In this document: piece after piece, positions 8,480 through 18,961 of the stretch
Layout of the letters: the number at the start of each line of letters is the position of its first letter
Numbering within the stretch: position 1 is the first letter of the stretch
NCBI RefSeq assembly: GCF_000616095.1
Contig: NZ_BAMS01000001.1
Location: 1,488,001-1,552,000, forward strand
Direction of reading: 5' to 3'
From: Sneathiella glossodoripedis JCM 23214
Lineage (GTDB): Bacteria > Pseudomonadota > Alphaproteobacteria > Sneathiellales > Sneathiellaceae
DNA length: 64,000 bases
Translations under genes and position numbers: made by a program
The notes under the pieces: generated by a model
What the model was told of the DNA's origin: nothing
Databases searched by the model: none
The model's input: the letters and a program-made list of their open reading frames with translations, nothing else

Positions 8480-8938
8480 GTGCTGCTAAGCCCGCATTTC
8501 TCGCTCGCGGAATTATGCCGGAGCAAAACCGCTGATCTGTGCAATATTCAAAACCGGCCAGAGGAGATACAAATTCGTGCACTTGCTCTGTTGGCAAAAC
8601 ATATTCTCGAGCCGGTTCGATCCGCATTTCGCATTCCCTTTACACCAACAAGTGCTTATCGTTCGTCCGCGTTAAACCGTATGTTGGGATCTTCCGATCA
8701 CTCTCAGCACGTAAAAGGGGAAGCGGCGGATATTAAGCTTGCTGGCGTTAGCACTTTCGATCTGGCGCGCTGGATCCGCGATAACCTGGTGTTCGATCAG
8801 CTTATACTGGAATGTGTTACGCCGGGACGAGAGCAAAGTGGCTGGGTCCACTGCTCCTTCAGTGCAAAGCAGGCCCGCGGTGATGTACTGACCTATGCTC
8901 GCGGTGAATATATCAGGGGGTTAGTTTTAACCGGTTAG
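8480..8938 (+). CDS. Peptidase M15-family protein (D-Ala-D-Ala carboxypeptidase-like)
   Basis: A small 152-residue protein of the M15A/Peptidase_M15_3 type. Zinc-ligand motifs of the fold are present: S-x-H-x-x-G-x-A-A-D-I (S-Q-H-V-K-G-E-A-A-D-I at about residue 77) and W-V-H near residue 125. Members cut peptide cross-links or stem peptides in peptidoglycan; many short forms are phage or cell-autolysis enzymes. There is no signal peptide, so export would need another route. A GTG start at 8480 follows a strong GGAGGGG site. Its 3' end overlaps the convergent Lrp gene by 26 bp. Confidence 0.8.
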   Translation: MLLSPHFSLAELCRSKTADLCNIQNRPEEIQIRALALLAKHILEPVRSAFRIPFTPTSAYRSSALNRMLGSSDHSQHVKGEAADIKLAGVSTFDLARWIRDNLVFDQLILECVTPGREQSGWVHCSFSAKQARGDVLTYARGEYIRGLVLTG

Positions 8939-9374
8939 ACGACTTGATATCCTTAAGAACGATATTGGACCTGACATGTGCGATGCCCGGTAAGCGAAAC
9001 AGAAATTCATCCAGAAACTGATTAAAGGCATTGATATCTTTAACCGCCACCCGCAGGTGATAATCTGCATCGCCTGTCGTTGCAAAACATTCAAGTATTT
9101 CCGGCCGGTCAGAAATCGCATTCGTAAATGTTGTTACAGTATGCTCTTCCTGCCTCGATAGGCTGACATGCACAATGGCGGAAAAACCAAGTCCTGCGAT
9201 GTTTCTATCCAGTACAGCGTGATATCCGGTAATCAGGCCGATTTCCTCAAGGCTTTTTATACGTCGCCAGCAAGAGGACGCTGACAGTCCCAGATCCGCG
9301 GCCAATTGCGCGTTGCTCAGGCGGCAGTCATCCTGAAGACGTTCCAGAATTTGTTTGTCTATATCATCAAGCAT
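8913..9374 (-). CDS. Lrp/AsnC-family transcriptional regulator
   Basis: A 153-residue regulator with an N-terminal helix-turn-helix (D-K-Q-I-L-E-R-L-Q-D-D and L-G-L-S-A-S-S-C-W-R-R-I) and a C-terminal RAM ligand-binding domain starting near residue 65. Members respond to amino acids. It is divergent from the indolepyruvate oxidoreductase gene, an enzyme for aromatic keto acids made by transamination, so control by an aromatic amino acid is a reasonable guess. The 3' end overlaps the M15 gene. Confidence 0.9.
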   Translation of the reverse strand: MLDDIDKQILERLQDDCRLSNAQLAADLGLSASSCWRRIKSLEEIGLITGYHAVLDRNIAGLGFSAIVHVSLSRQEEHTVTTFTNAISDRPEILECFATTGDADYHLRVAVKDINAFNQFLDEFLFRLPGIAHVRSNIVLKDIKSSNRLKLTP

Positions 9375-9533
9375 TCTTTTAATTTACAGGATTTTGAATG
9401 ATTTTGTCAAAATACTAGCATTGTAAGAACCAATAATTCGAAAATCGCAAAAAATACGCATCAAGTTGAAAAGAGTTTTCACTGTCCTACTGTTAAAATA
9501 GCAGCAGGTTCGATGATTGGCTGGAGGGTGCCT

Positions 9534-12500
9534 GTGTTAAAACAATCCGATACAAATTCCGCAGTTGATAAGAGTTATCGGCTGAGCGATCGCTATGATC
9601 TGCAAACGGGCCGGGTTTTTATGACCGGAACACAGGCCCTCGCCCGTATTCCTCTGATGCAGAAGGCCCGTGATGAGGCCGCTGGCCTGAATACTGCCGG
9701 ATTTATTGCAGGGTACCGTGGCTCGCCGCTCGGCATGGTGGATAAGGAGCTGTGGTCTATCAAGGATAGGCTTGCTGCAGCAAATATCGAATTTGTGCCG
9801 GCCGTCAACGAAGAATTGGCTGCAACCGCTGTATTAGGATCTCAGCAGGTGGAGATAGATCCCCACAAAACAGTCGATGGGGTATTCGGACTTTGGTACG
9901 GTAAAGGGCCGGGAGTAGATAGGGCGGGTGATGCGCTCAAACATGGTAATGCCTACGGGTCATCCCCGCATGGTGGTGTGCTGGTTGTAGCGGGTGATGA
10001 TCATGGGAGCGTCTCCTCCTCCATGCCGCACCAGTCCGATGCGGCCTTTATCACTTTTTTCATGCCCATTTTGAACCCATCCAGTGTAGCTGAATATCTG
10101 TCCTTTGGTGAATATGGGTACGCGTTGTCCCGCTACAGTGGCATGTGGGTCGGCTTCAAAGCAGCAACAGAAACTGTTGAAAGTGCGATGAGCTTTGATT
10201 TGCCAGAACCACGTGTTTTTAAAGAACCTGACTTTGAAATGCCACAAGACGGCCTGCATTATCGTTGGCCGGATTTACCGGGCCCGCAGATTGAAGAACG
10301 GCTGGAAGCCAAAAAACACGCTGTTTTTGCCTTTTGCGAAGCTAATCCCATTGACCGGCATATTTACGAAGTGCCGGAAGCCAGATATGGAATTGTTACC
10401 ACCGGCAAAGCACATCTGGATTTGATGGAAGCTTTGCGATTGCTGGGTATCGGAGAGGCCGAGGCCCGTTCGATCGGTATTGATATATATAAAATCGGTT
10501 TGGTCTGGCCACTTGCCAAACAGTCATCGCTTGATTTCGTTCGCGGTAAGACAGAAGTCCTTGTGATAGAGGAAAAGCGGGGAATTATTGAAAGCCAGTT
10601 TAAGGAATATTTCTATGATTATCCGGGGGATAAACCCCTTCGGATGGTTGGCAAAAATGACGAAAACGGGAACCGGTTAATCCCCTGGACAGGAGAATTG
10701 TCACCACTTCAGCTGGCAGGAATTGTCGCGAAAAGGCTGGACGGTGTTTTCCCCGAACTGAATTTGAGTGAACGAGCGATGGCTCTGCTGGCTCAGGAGG
10801 CTGTGTGCCTCAATACTCCCGGTGCGACACGGACCCCTTATTTTTGTTCCGGTTGTCCGCATAATCGATCAACGAAAGTACCAGAAGGATCGCAGGCTCT
10901 TGCCGGTATTGGGTGCCATTTCATGGCGAGTTGGATGAAACGCGACACCAATTACCTCATCCAGATGGGCGGTGAAGGAGTGAATTGGATGGCTAATTCC
11001 CGCTTTAACGGCGGACGCCATGTTTTTCAGAATTTAGGGGATGGAACCTATTATCACTCTGGACTGCTGGCTATTCGTCAGGCAATTGCCGCCGGTACAA
11101 ATATTACCTATAAGATTTTATACAACGACGTTACAGCAATGACGGGCGGGCAGCCTGCGGATGGGCCAATCAGTGTGCCTTCGATTGCACATAGTCTGCG
11201 CGCGGAAGGGATTGATCGCATCGCTGTTCTTTCGAATAATATTGATCGTTTCAACCCGAGAGATTTCCCGGATCGGGTTACGTTTGATGACAGATCAGAG
11301 CTGGATTGGATACAGCGTGAATTACGGCAAATAAAGGGGGTGACGGCACTTATTTACGATCAACCCTGCGCAACTGAAAAGCGGCGCAAGATTAAGCGGG
11401 GACTTGTCGCGGAAACTCACAAACATGTCTATATCAATAAAGCTGTTTGTGAAGGGTGTGGTGACTGTTCTGTTGCGTCAAACTGCTTGTCAGTTGAGCC
11501 GGTGGAAACAGAATTTGGCCGAAAAAGGCAGATCAATCAAAATGCCTGCAATAAGGATTTTTCCTGTCTGGATGGTTTTTGTCCCAGTTTTGTAACGATT
11601 GAAGGGGGCAGGCGGCGCAGACCGGATGCTACTGCTGGAAATTCTGCTTTGCATGCCCATCTAGCAACATTGCCCAAAGAAGAACCTCCGGTTTTACAAA
11701 AACCATTTGATCTGATTGTCACAGGTGTCGGTGGTACAGGTGTTGTAACCGTTGGGCAGTTAATCACGATGGCAGCACATCTTGAGGGAAAAGGGGCATC
11801 CGTTCTGGATTTCATGGGATTTGCACAAAAATTTGGGCCTGTGATCAGTTATGTGCGCCTAGCATCCTCACCAGAAGACATCAATCAGGTACGGATTGAT
11901 ACCGGTCGGGCGGATGCGTTAATTGGCTGTGATCTGGTTGTTAGTACTTCACCAAAAGCATCTGCTGCTTATCGGCGTGGAAATACAAAGGGTGTCGTCA
12001 ATATGGCAGCAATGCCAACAGGCGACTTTACTCTTAATCCGGATGCCGATTTACAGATGCAGACGCGTTACGACACACTGCGCGAGGTGTTGGCAGAAAA
12101 CAGTTTGGCCAGGATTGATGCCAACCAAGCTGCTGTTCAGCTTTTGGGTGATAGTGTGTTTGCCAATATTCTGCTTCTGGCTTCGCCTGGCAGCAAGGCC
12201 TCGTCCCTGTAAGCCGCGAGGCATTAATGAGGGCGATTGAGTTAAATGGTGTCGCGGTTGATGCAAATAAAGCGGCTTTTGACTGGGGGCGCGTGTTGCA
12301 TGAGAAGCCCGAGCTATTGACGCAAAAGACGGCTGTTAACCCTGAGATGGACCTGAAATCGATGCAGGATCGTCATCGGGATTTCCTGACGCAGTATCAG
12401 GACGAAAAATGGGCAGATAGATATGATGACTATTTGCACAATCTAAGTCAGCGACAGGTGAGTGATGAGTTTCTGAAAGCCGTATCAAAGTCGCTATTTA

Positions 12501-12967
12501 AGCTGATGACCTACAAAGATGAATATGAGGTGGCCCGCCTGCATAGTGACGCGTCATTTCAAGCGGAAATTGCCGCAGAGTTTGAAGGGGAGTATAAGGT
12601 CATTCATCACCTCGCACCGCCGTTTTTAGTCTCTGATTTGGATGAGAGGGGGCGGCCCAAAAAGAAATGTTTTGGCCCTTGGATACGTAAAGTCTTTCCA
12701 ATGCTTGCCAAATTGAAATTTTTGCGGGGAACGGCTTTCGATCCTTTTGGATATCATAATGAACGTAAACTGGAACGCGAACTGATCGACTGGTACAAGG
12801 CACTGATAAGTGAAGTCGCGGACGGTTACACACCTGCGACTGCTCAAACCGCACTGAAAATTGCGAGTGCCCCCTTGCAGATTAAGGGTTATGGCGCAGT
12901 GAAACTTGCCAATATATCAAAAGTAAAGGCGCAGATCAGAGCCCTTCAGAAGGAAAGCAATGTATAG
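9534..12967 (+). CDS. Indolepyruvate ferredoxin oxidoreductase, IorA-IorB fusion, frame broken near 12179
   Basis: A thiamine-diphosphate and iron-sulfur enzyme that oxidatively decarboxylates arylpyruvates to aryl-acetyl-CoA with ferredoxin as acceptor. Order: N-terminal pyrimidine-binding domain (G-Y-R-G-S-P-L-G), TPP-binding region with F-C-S-G-C-P-H and G-I-G-C-H-F-M, an iron-sulfur segment near residue 640 with C-E-G-C-G-D-C and several more cysteines, then the gamma-type domain. The first frame stops at 12212; the continuation (G-F-A-W-Q-Q-G-L-V-P-V-S-R-E) is in the -1 frame and runs to 12967. Adding one G at 12179-12180 gives L-L-L-G-F-A-W and about 1144 residues, the usual size. The GTG at 9534 has a GGAGG site 6 bases upstream; an ATG at 9513 is the alternative. 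It is divergent from an Lrp regulator. Confidence 0.88.
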
Positions 12968-12983
12968 GTGGGCGCGGAAAAGT

Positions 12984-13814
12984 TTATGAGCTTGCCGGAA
13001 TAAGGCGGAAAGTCAGTTCGTTCCCATCCTGATCATATCCAGAACCTTTTGACCCTTTTTGAGGTCCCAAAGCTTGGATAACGCCGACAGCGTTGGTGCC
13101 GTCTGTGCATTGCATTTTCCATTCGCCGCGATTGCCATTAGAAAATTTGAAGGACGCATCACATGTTTTTCCGGCAATTAATGAAATTGATTTCGCAGTT
13201 CCAACACTACCAACCTGCGTAACAGATATGGAAAATTCTTCGAGCGAGGAAAGAGTTTTTTCCCATTCCAAGAACAGGTCATAAGGTTGTGTGTTGGCTG
13301 AGTTTTGACTTTTGCTTACCGTGGCTTTTGGTTTTTGTTTTGTATTTTGACCGTTTTTCAGTTGTGCGTAGGCCAATCGGAAATCAGCTGGAACTTTCAA
13401 GACATTTACATCATCATGGTCAACGGTTTGACAGGTGCAGTTAAGACTTTTTTGCCGTTTTGCGTTCTCGCAACCGTTAGTCGCTGACAATTCGGCGTAG
13501 TTCCAATCTCTGTGGCTGCCAAAGGAGGCCCATTTGTGTCTCACGGTTACTGCATCTGTATCCCATATGAGGCAAGCTGAGATTGCTTTGTGGGCCTTGT
13601 GCATTCCATCGCGGTAAGGAATGGTTTGTCCTTTTCGGAATTGGGAGCCCGCATGTGTGTGCGTAACCTGACTTGAGAGAAAACGGTTCATAAGCTGGTC
13701 ATAAAAAATCTGGGAAACGATATCCTGTGTATTGCCAGCTTGCCTGCCACTTTCTTGCTGTTGTGTAACACAAGATGTCAAAACCAATACCAGAGTGGTT
13801 GCCAGTAACCGCAT
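12984..13814 (-). CDS. Hypothetical lipoprotein
   Basis: A 276-residue protein that I do not recognise. It opens with a lipoprotein signal peptide (M-R-L-L-A-T-T then L-T-S-C at residues 12-15), so Cys15 is probably lipidated. A middle part is rich in charged and polar residues with a C-T-C motif. The last 65 residues look like a small folded module: two cysteines, a W in G-E-W-K-M, and glycine-rich G-P-Q-K-G-S-K-G-S-G followed by D-Q-D-G-N-E. It converges on iorAB and is separated from the cyclase by a low-GC promoter region. The role is unknown. Confidence 0.6.
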   Translation of the reverse strand: MRLLATTLVLVLTSCVTQQQESGRQAGNTQDIVSQIFYDQLMNRFLSSQVTHTHAGSQFRKGQTIPYRDGMHKAHKAISACLIWDTDAVTVRHKWASFGSHRDWNYAELSATNGCENAKRQKSLNCTCQTVDHDDVNVLKVPADFRLAYAQLKNGQNTKQKPKATVSKSQNSANTQPYDLFLEWEKTLSSLEEFSISVTQVGSVGTAKSISLIAGKTCDASFKFSNGNRGEWKMQCTDGTNAVGVIQALGPQKGSKGSGYDQDGNELTFRLIPASS

Positions 13815-13943
13815 TTAATCCCCCCAAAGATAGTAATTATTTTTATTTATAATCATAATAAGGGCAAAATTTGTAAGTGTATATATGGTATTTGAAATGT
13901 TGGGTGGCGCGGGGGTAAAAAAGCGTGGAGTTTGCAGGGTGTG

Positions 13944-13961
13944 CCCCCTATATATTGGGGG
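13944..13961. promoter_or_regulatory. GC-capped palindrome before the adenylate cyclase
   Basis: CCCCC-TATATATT-GGGGG is an 18-bp palindrome with one mismatched pair, 39 bp before the cyclase ATG. It contains a TATATT that could serve as a -10 element, so a bound repressor would block the promoter. The binding factor is unknown. Confidence 0.35.
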
Positions 13962-14000
13962 ACCCGAACTGTAGGGTGCGATGACAAGTTGAGGGGGAGC

Positions 14001-15392
14001 ATGGTTGCCATGTCCATGTCTACTGCTAGCGCTGAAGAGCGAAAAAAGCCTGCCTATATCGTTGATGAAAATCTGATAGACAACAAATATCTGAAAGACG
14101 CACTGATCCGCAATAAGCGCGAAGGGTTGGAGATGGCCGTTAAGGCTCGTTTCTTTGCGTTGATTGTTGTGGCGTTGCTTGCCATCTTTCTCGTTCAGGA
14201 CTGGTCGGTTTTATATTATTTGTTCCTGATCGCCCTGTTTATGCTTAATGGTTGGGCGCAGTTAAAAATCGGGCGTGTGGGGCGATCGCGAAAAGAGCTG
14301 TTATTGTTGTTTGTGGACATAACACTGATGGGCATAACAGTGGGTGTTCCCAACCCGTTTCAGGATGAACTGTGGTCGTTTGCCATGCAGTATAAATATG
14401 CAAACTTCCCGTATTTTTATATTGTTTTAGCGGGTGCGACCCTGATTTATTCGTGGCGTACGATGTTTGCCGTTGCATGGTACACTTTGTTCATTTGGGT
14501 AGGGGTATATGTTTGGGCGTTTTTCGAAGCACCAATTTTGCCAGAGATTTCAGCCCAAATGGGTTTGCTGCTCGCTGATTACCCGCATATTTGGGAAATG
14601 GTTGATCCCAACAGCGTCAATCTGCATCAGAGAGTTCAGGAAATTGTCGTTTTCATCATCATTACAGGTATCCTTGGGTTAAATAGCTGGCGATCAAACC
14701 GGTTGCTAGAGCGTCAGGCAGAGGCCGCCCGAGAGAGGGCTAATCTAGCGCGATATTTTGCGCCCAGCCTTGTGGAGCATCTGGCGGAGAGGGATGATCC
14801 ATTGGGTGAAGTCAGATCGCAATCAGTTGTCGTGATGTTTGTGGATATAGTCGGCTTCACCAAGATGGCAGAGCATGATGAGCCAGGCAGGGTGGTGCAG
14901 TTTCTAAGAGAATTTCATGGCCGCATGGAAACAGCCGTATTCGATCACAAAGGAACGCTGGATAAGTTCTTGGGCGATGGCTTGATGATCACTTTTGGAA
15001 CACCAACAACCACGCCAGATGATGCGAAAAATGCCCTTCAGTGTGCGATTGCCATGCAGAGAACCATGGATGAGTGGAATGCTGTCCGATCCGAAATGGG
15101 ACTTGCACAAGTCAAGCTTTCCATCGGAATTCACTGCGGTGACGTTGTTTTGGGTGATATTGGGTCCGAGCGGCGTATGGAATTTGCGGTTCTGGGTGAT
15201 GTTGTCAATGTCTCAAGCCGGCTTGAAAGTCTGACAAGGGAGATCGGCGCAAGCATCATCGCCAGCCAGCATGTTGTTGAGGCGGCGGGAGAGACACTTG
15301 CAGTAGATGCTGGCTATCAACTGATTGGATCGAAGGAAATTCGCGGTCGCGATGAGCCTGTTACCATCTGGGCAGTTCAGCGCGATACTTAA
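14001..15392 (+). CDS. Membrane-bound class III adenylate cyclase
   Basis: About 463 residues from the ATG at 14001, which follows a GAGGGGGAGC site. The N-terminal half has about five or six hydrophobic helices (residues 50-235), then a short coiled linker (R-Q-A-E-A-A-R-E-R-A) and a class III cyclase domain at about 275-455. Catalytic features are visible: metal aspartates in F-V-D-I-V-G-F-T and F-L-G-D-G, the adenine-selecting Lys in L-D-K-F-L-G-D, Asp in L-G-D-V-V-N and the transition-state Arg in S-S-R-L-E. These point to ATP, giving cAMP. The signal sensed by the membrane part is unknown. Its stop codon shares a TTAA with that of the convergent MBL gene. Confidence 0.88.
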   Translation: MVAMSMSTASAEERKKPAYIVDENLIDNKYLKDALIRNKREGLEMAVKARFFALIVVALLAIFLVQDWSVLYYLFLIALFMLNGWAQLKIGRVGRSRKELLLLFVDITLMGITVGVPNPFQDELWSFAMQYKYANFPYFYIVLAGATLIYSWRTMFAVAWYTLFIWVGVYVWAFFEAPILPEISAQMGLLLADYPHIWEMVDPNSVNLHQRVQEIVVFIIITGILGLNSWRSNRLLERQAEAARERANLARYFAPSLVEHLAERDDPLGEVRSQSVVVMFVDIVGFTKMAEHDEPGRVVQFLREFHGRMETAVFDHKGTLDKFLGDGLMITFGTPTTTPDDAKNALQCAIAMQRTMDEWNAVRSEMGLAQVKLSIGIHCGDVVLGDIGSERRMEFAVLGDVVNVSSRLESLTREIGASIIASQHVVEAAGETLAVDAGYQLIGSKEIRGRDEPVTIWAVQRDT

Positions 15393-16033
15393 CCAAAATT
15401 CATATCGGCAACAAACGGATTGGATTGCCGTTCCTGGCCGAAGGTAGACATGTTCCCATGCCCGGGGACAAAGGCGATGTCATCGCCCAGTGGCCATAAC
15501 TTGTTGCGAATTGAGTTAATCAGGTCTTCATGGTTGCCTTGGGGGAAATCTGTCCTGCCGATGGAGCCTTGAAACAGGACATCCCCAACAATTGCGACAC
15601 GGTCGTTCTTGCTGATGAAAACTACGTGGCCCGGTGTATGGCCGGGACAATGAACAACATCAAGCTCTACCTTCCCGACAGTTACAGTGTCTCCATCATT
15701 GAGCCAGCGATCCGGTGTAAAGGCGTAAGAAGGCGGAAAGCCGTAGCGAGCACATTGTTCGGGTAGCTGGTCAATCCAGAATTTATCCGCCTTGTGCGGC
15801 CCTTCAACGGGTACATCCAGCTTTTCGCGCAGTTCCTGCGTGCCGCCAGCATGATCCAGGTGGCCGTGGGTGATTAGAATTTTTTCAATTTCCACCTTTT
15901 GCTCTTCTGCAGCACCAAGAATATGCTCAAGGTCGCCGCCCGGGTCAATGACAGCAGCTTTCATGGTTTCCTCACACCAGATGAGCGAGCAATTTTGCGC
16001 AAAGGGAGTTACAGGTATTATTAATGCTTTCAT
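15389..16033 (-). CDS. MBL-fold metallo-hydrolase (glyoxalase II-like, YcbL type)
   Basis: A 214-residue zinc hydrolase of the metallo-beta-lactamase fold. The metal motif T-H-G-H-L-D-H-A-G lies near residue 55, with further ligands in H-C-P-G-H-T-P-G-H, V-G-D-V-L-F and P-G-H-G. The size and motifs match the short glyoxalase-II-like YcbL group, which hydrolyse thioesters such as S-lactoylglutathione; substrate is inferred. The ATG at 16033 is preceded by CGAGG; a further start at 16048 is weaker. It converges on the cyclase with a 4-bp overlap. Confidence 0.85.
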   Translation of the reverse strand: MKALIIPVTPFAQNCSLIWCEETMKAAVIDPGGDLEHILGAAEEQKVEIEKILITHGHLDHAGGTQELREKLDVPVEGPHKADKFWIDQLPEQCARYGFPPSYAFTPDRWLNDGDTVTVGKVELDVVHCPGHTPGHVVFISKNDRVAIVGDVLFQGSIGRTDFPQGNHEDLINSIRNKLWPLGDDIAFVPGHGNMSTFGQERQSNPFVADMNFG

Positions 16034-16124
16034 GAAAAACCTCGGCACACCGTAATAGTGTCACTGCTATTGTTGTTGTTCTGTATGTGGGGGTTATAGC
16101 AAGAATTGCCAGTCTTGACCACCG

Positions 16125-17018
16125 CTAGCGAAGGCTGGATTTCACACCTTCAGAGAGTATCCATTCGCGAACCGCGCAAAGGCTCTTGTTCGTTAGTCTG
16201 TTGGTTGGGGTGACAACCTGAAAAGGAAAGCGCGATAGGCGGGAGGAGCCGAATAATTTAACAAGCCGCCCCTTTTTGACGTCTTCGTCAATCAGGACAT
16301 CAATACCCATAGCAACTCCGATACCCTCCATCGCGGCATGAAGGGCGATGTCAGCGCTTTCAAAATTGAGCCCTGCATTGCCGTCAATATCCGTAATTCC
16401 AGCGTGTTTAAGCCATCTGGGCCAATCGGTTGGGCGCGGGCTTTCATGTAGCAGGGTAACGTTGGCAAGATCGGACGGGGATTGGATCTTCTTGGCAAGC
16501 TCCGGACTGCAGACAGGAAAGGTTGCGACATCCATCAGTTTGTCGATTTGAAACCCTTTGCGGGTATCGCCTTCGCGAATGACCTGAATGGATATATCAA
16601 AACTTTCCTCTTCGAAATCTGCAGGGTTGAGTGAGGTTGTGAGCTGAATATCCAGATCCGGAAACACTTCATGCAGGGCTGCCCATCTGGGAATAAGCCA
16701 GCGAATGGCAAATGTCGGGTAGACGCAAATGGAAATTTTGTTGCGTCTGGGCTCCGCTTTCAATCGTTGGGAGGCAGCGGAAATTTTCTGCAACGAGGGA
16801 GCAATTTCGGAAAGGTACTGACGACCGACTGCGGTCAGGGTGACCCGCTTGTGAGCGCGATGAAAAAGAGGGCGTCCCAGATAGTCTTCAAGGGCCTGTA
16901 TCTGCCGGCTGACCGCGCCCGGGGTTACGTTGAGTTCCTCGGCGGCCTGATTAAAGCTGAGATGTCTGGCTGCTGCTTCGAAAGAGCGAAGTCCGGCAGC
17001 GGAAGGCAGATATAACAT
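16125..17018 (-). CDS. LysR-family transcriptional regulator (GcvA-like)
   Basis: A 297-residue LysR regulator starting L-P-S-A-A-G-L-R-S-F-E-A-A-A-R, the N-terminal pattern of the GcvA-like group, with recognition helix in P-G-A-V-S-R-Q-I-Q-A-L-E. The effector domain follows from about residue 90. It is divergent from two tandem acyl-CoA dehydrogenase genes, with a TTGATT-N7-AATCAA repeat in the spacer, and probably regulates them in response to an acyl or amino-acid-derived compound. The inducer cannot be named. Confidence 0.9.
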   Translation of the reverse strand: MLYLPSAAGLRSFEAAARHLSFNQAAEELNVTPGAVSRQIQALEDYLGRPLFHRAHKRVTLTAVGRQYLSEIAPSLQKISAASQRLKAEPRRNKISICVYPTFAIRWLIPRWAALHEVFPDLDIQLTTSLNPADFEEESFDISIQVIREGDTRKGFQIDKLMDVATFPVCSPELAKKIQSPSDLANVTLLHESPRPTDWPRWLKHAGITDIDGNAGLNFESADIALHAAMEGIGVAMGIDVLIDEDVKKGRLVKLFGSSRLSRFPFQVVTPTNRLTNKSLCAVREWILSEGVKSSLR

Positions 17019-17028
17019 TGCATGGCTC

Positions 17029-17047
17029 TTGATTGAGAAAAAATCAA
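17029..17047. promoter_or_regulatory. LysR-type box between lysR and the acyl-CoA dehydrogenases
   Basis: TTGATT-N7-AATCAA, a perfect 6+6 inverted repeat fitting the T-N11-A rule of LysR sites, starts 11 bp from the lysR start codon and about 100 bp before the first dehydrogenase. Binding by the neighbouring LysR protein is inferred. Confidence 0.5.
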
Positions 17048-17148
17048 TTATAATCCGATGATTTATCGTTTGTCCATTGTTCTTACAACCGTCACAATGC
17101 GTGAAAAATAATCAAGAATAAAAATTCACCTAAATTAAGGAAACAGCA

Positions 17149-18935
17149 ATGACTTTTTATCAAAGCAGCGCGGAATTTAAACCACAGTCACTATCAGACT
17201 GGGTGGCACCGGATTGCCACGGCTTGAATTTCTTTGAGATTGACACGTCCTTGCAAGGATTGCTCAAATGCTATCTTGATGAAGATATGCGCAATCATAT
17301 GTCGCCGCATTTTGCGAAACTGGGTGAAATTGCCGGCAATGAATTGGATGACTGGTCTCGTCAGTCAGACAAACACCAGCCAAAACTGCATCAACGTGAT
17401 GCGCGTGGTCGCGATGAAGACTGGATCGAATTTCATCCACCTATCGGAATATGGAAAAAGTGGCCTTTGAACAGTTTGGCCTGCATGCGATGACAAACCG
17501 CGCCGGTGTTCTGGGACTGGATAAAAAAGCCCCTCAGATTGTGAAGTATATTTTCCAGTATCTGTTCGGTCAGTCCGAGTTTGGACAGCTTTGTCCCATT
17601 TCAGCAACAGAAACAACAGCAATGCTGATTAACCGGTATGCCGATGAGGAGACACGGGCCAAGCTGTTTGATCGGATGGTTCTGCAAGATACAGAAAATA
17701 TGCTTAAAGGCGCTCAGTTCATGACCGAAAAAACCGGCGGATCTGATGTGTCAAACATTGCTCTGCAGGCTCGTAACGAAAATGGAACATGGAAGCTTTA
17801 CGGTGAGAAATGGTTCTGTTCCTGCGCGGATGCGGATGTTGTTCTGCTCCTCGCGCGGCCAGAGGGTGCACCGGATGGAAATGCCGGTTTGGGCCTGTTC
17901 GCCCTGCCAAGGCGGCTTGAAGATGGCACACGCAACTCATATCGGATTGTGCGTTTGAAAGATAAGCTGGGTTCCAAGTCCATGGCATCTGGTGAGATCA
18001 TTTTTGACGGTGCGACAGTTTATCCACTGGGCGAAGTGGGACCACATGCCAACCGTGGCTTGAAGATGATGATGGATCAGGTGAATATGTCTCGCCTCAG
18101 CCATGGTGTTCGGGCCTCGTCCATGATGCGTCGTTGTCTGAATGAGGCATTGGCCGTTGCCGGTTATCGCCGTGCGTTTGGCAGCAAGCTGATTGAAAAA
18201 CCATTGCTGCGCCGTCAATTGATGAAGTTGATGGTTCCAACAGAACAATCCCTGTCCATGTACATGTATACTGCGGTTATGCTGGAAAAAGCGGAAGCAG
18301 GTGATGAAGAAGCTGCCAAGGTTACCCGGATACTGACACCGTTATTGAAATACCGGACAGCGCGGGACAATGTGAAAGTTGCAACCGGTGCAATGGAAGT
18401 GCGCGGTGGTAACGGATATATTGAAGACTGGGTCAATGCGAAGATGGTTCGCGATTCCCATCTGGGCGTTTTGTGGGAGGGAACTTCCAACATTAACTCG
18501 CTGGATGTGATTAATCGTGCTGTTGCCAAAGTTGGCGCTCACGAAGCGCTGGGCGAGGCGATGAATGATCTGCTGGAGCAGGATAACAACTTGCCTGGGC
18601 AGTATGCCGGTCAGCTCAAATCAGTGGTGTCAAAAGCAGTTGATTTCGCAGGCAAAGTAGCGCGCGAAGGTAAGGAAACTCTGGCTCGACGCGCTTCAAG
18701 TGCACTTTATCACACCGTTACAGCGAGCCTGATGGCGACAGAAGGTGCCAAATTGGGTGCCGAGGGCGGAGATGCCCGGCGTTTGCTGCTGTCGCGGATG
18801 GTTCTGGATCGCAGGCTGGGTACAGATGATCCGTTCTCAATGGAAAATGGTGACTTTGATCGCCTCGCTACTGATGCACTGCTGTCCGGCGAGCCTGTCA
18901 GTCTGGATCGTGCAATGGAAATTCTTTCCAAGTAG
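17149..18935 (+). CDS. Acyl-CoA dehydrogenase, first of a tandem pair, frame broken near 17440
   Basis: An FAD enzyme of the long acyl-CoA dehydrogenase group related to AidB. The first frame covers residues 1-97 (ending F-H-P), the second runs from Y-R-N-M-E-K to 18935. One missing base at 17440-17442 explains the split: restoring it gives 595 residues, exactly the length of the paralogue next door, where the same place reads F-H-P-A-Y-K-E-M-E-K. Visible signatures are M-T-E-K-T-G-G-S-D, W-F-C-S-C-A and G-G-N-G-Y-I-E-D-W with W-E-G-T-S-N-I-N near the FAD site. It oxidises an unidentified acyl-CoA, passing electrons to ETF. The ATG has an AAGGA site. Divergent LysR control is likely. Confidence 0.85.
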
Positions 18936-18961
18936 TTGGGTGCAAGGTGGGTGAGTGAGAT

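Noticed and set aside
12150-12230. Programmed frameshift in iorAB, and likewise at ~17440, ~30836 and ~50586
   Set aside because: None of these four breaks has an X-XXY-YYZ heptamer in the right phase; a missing base explains them better.
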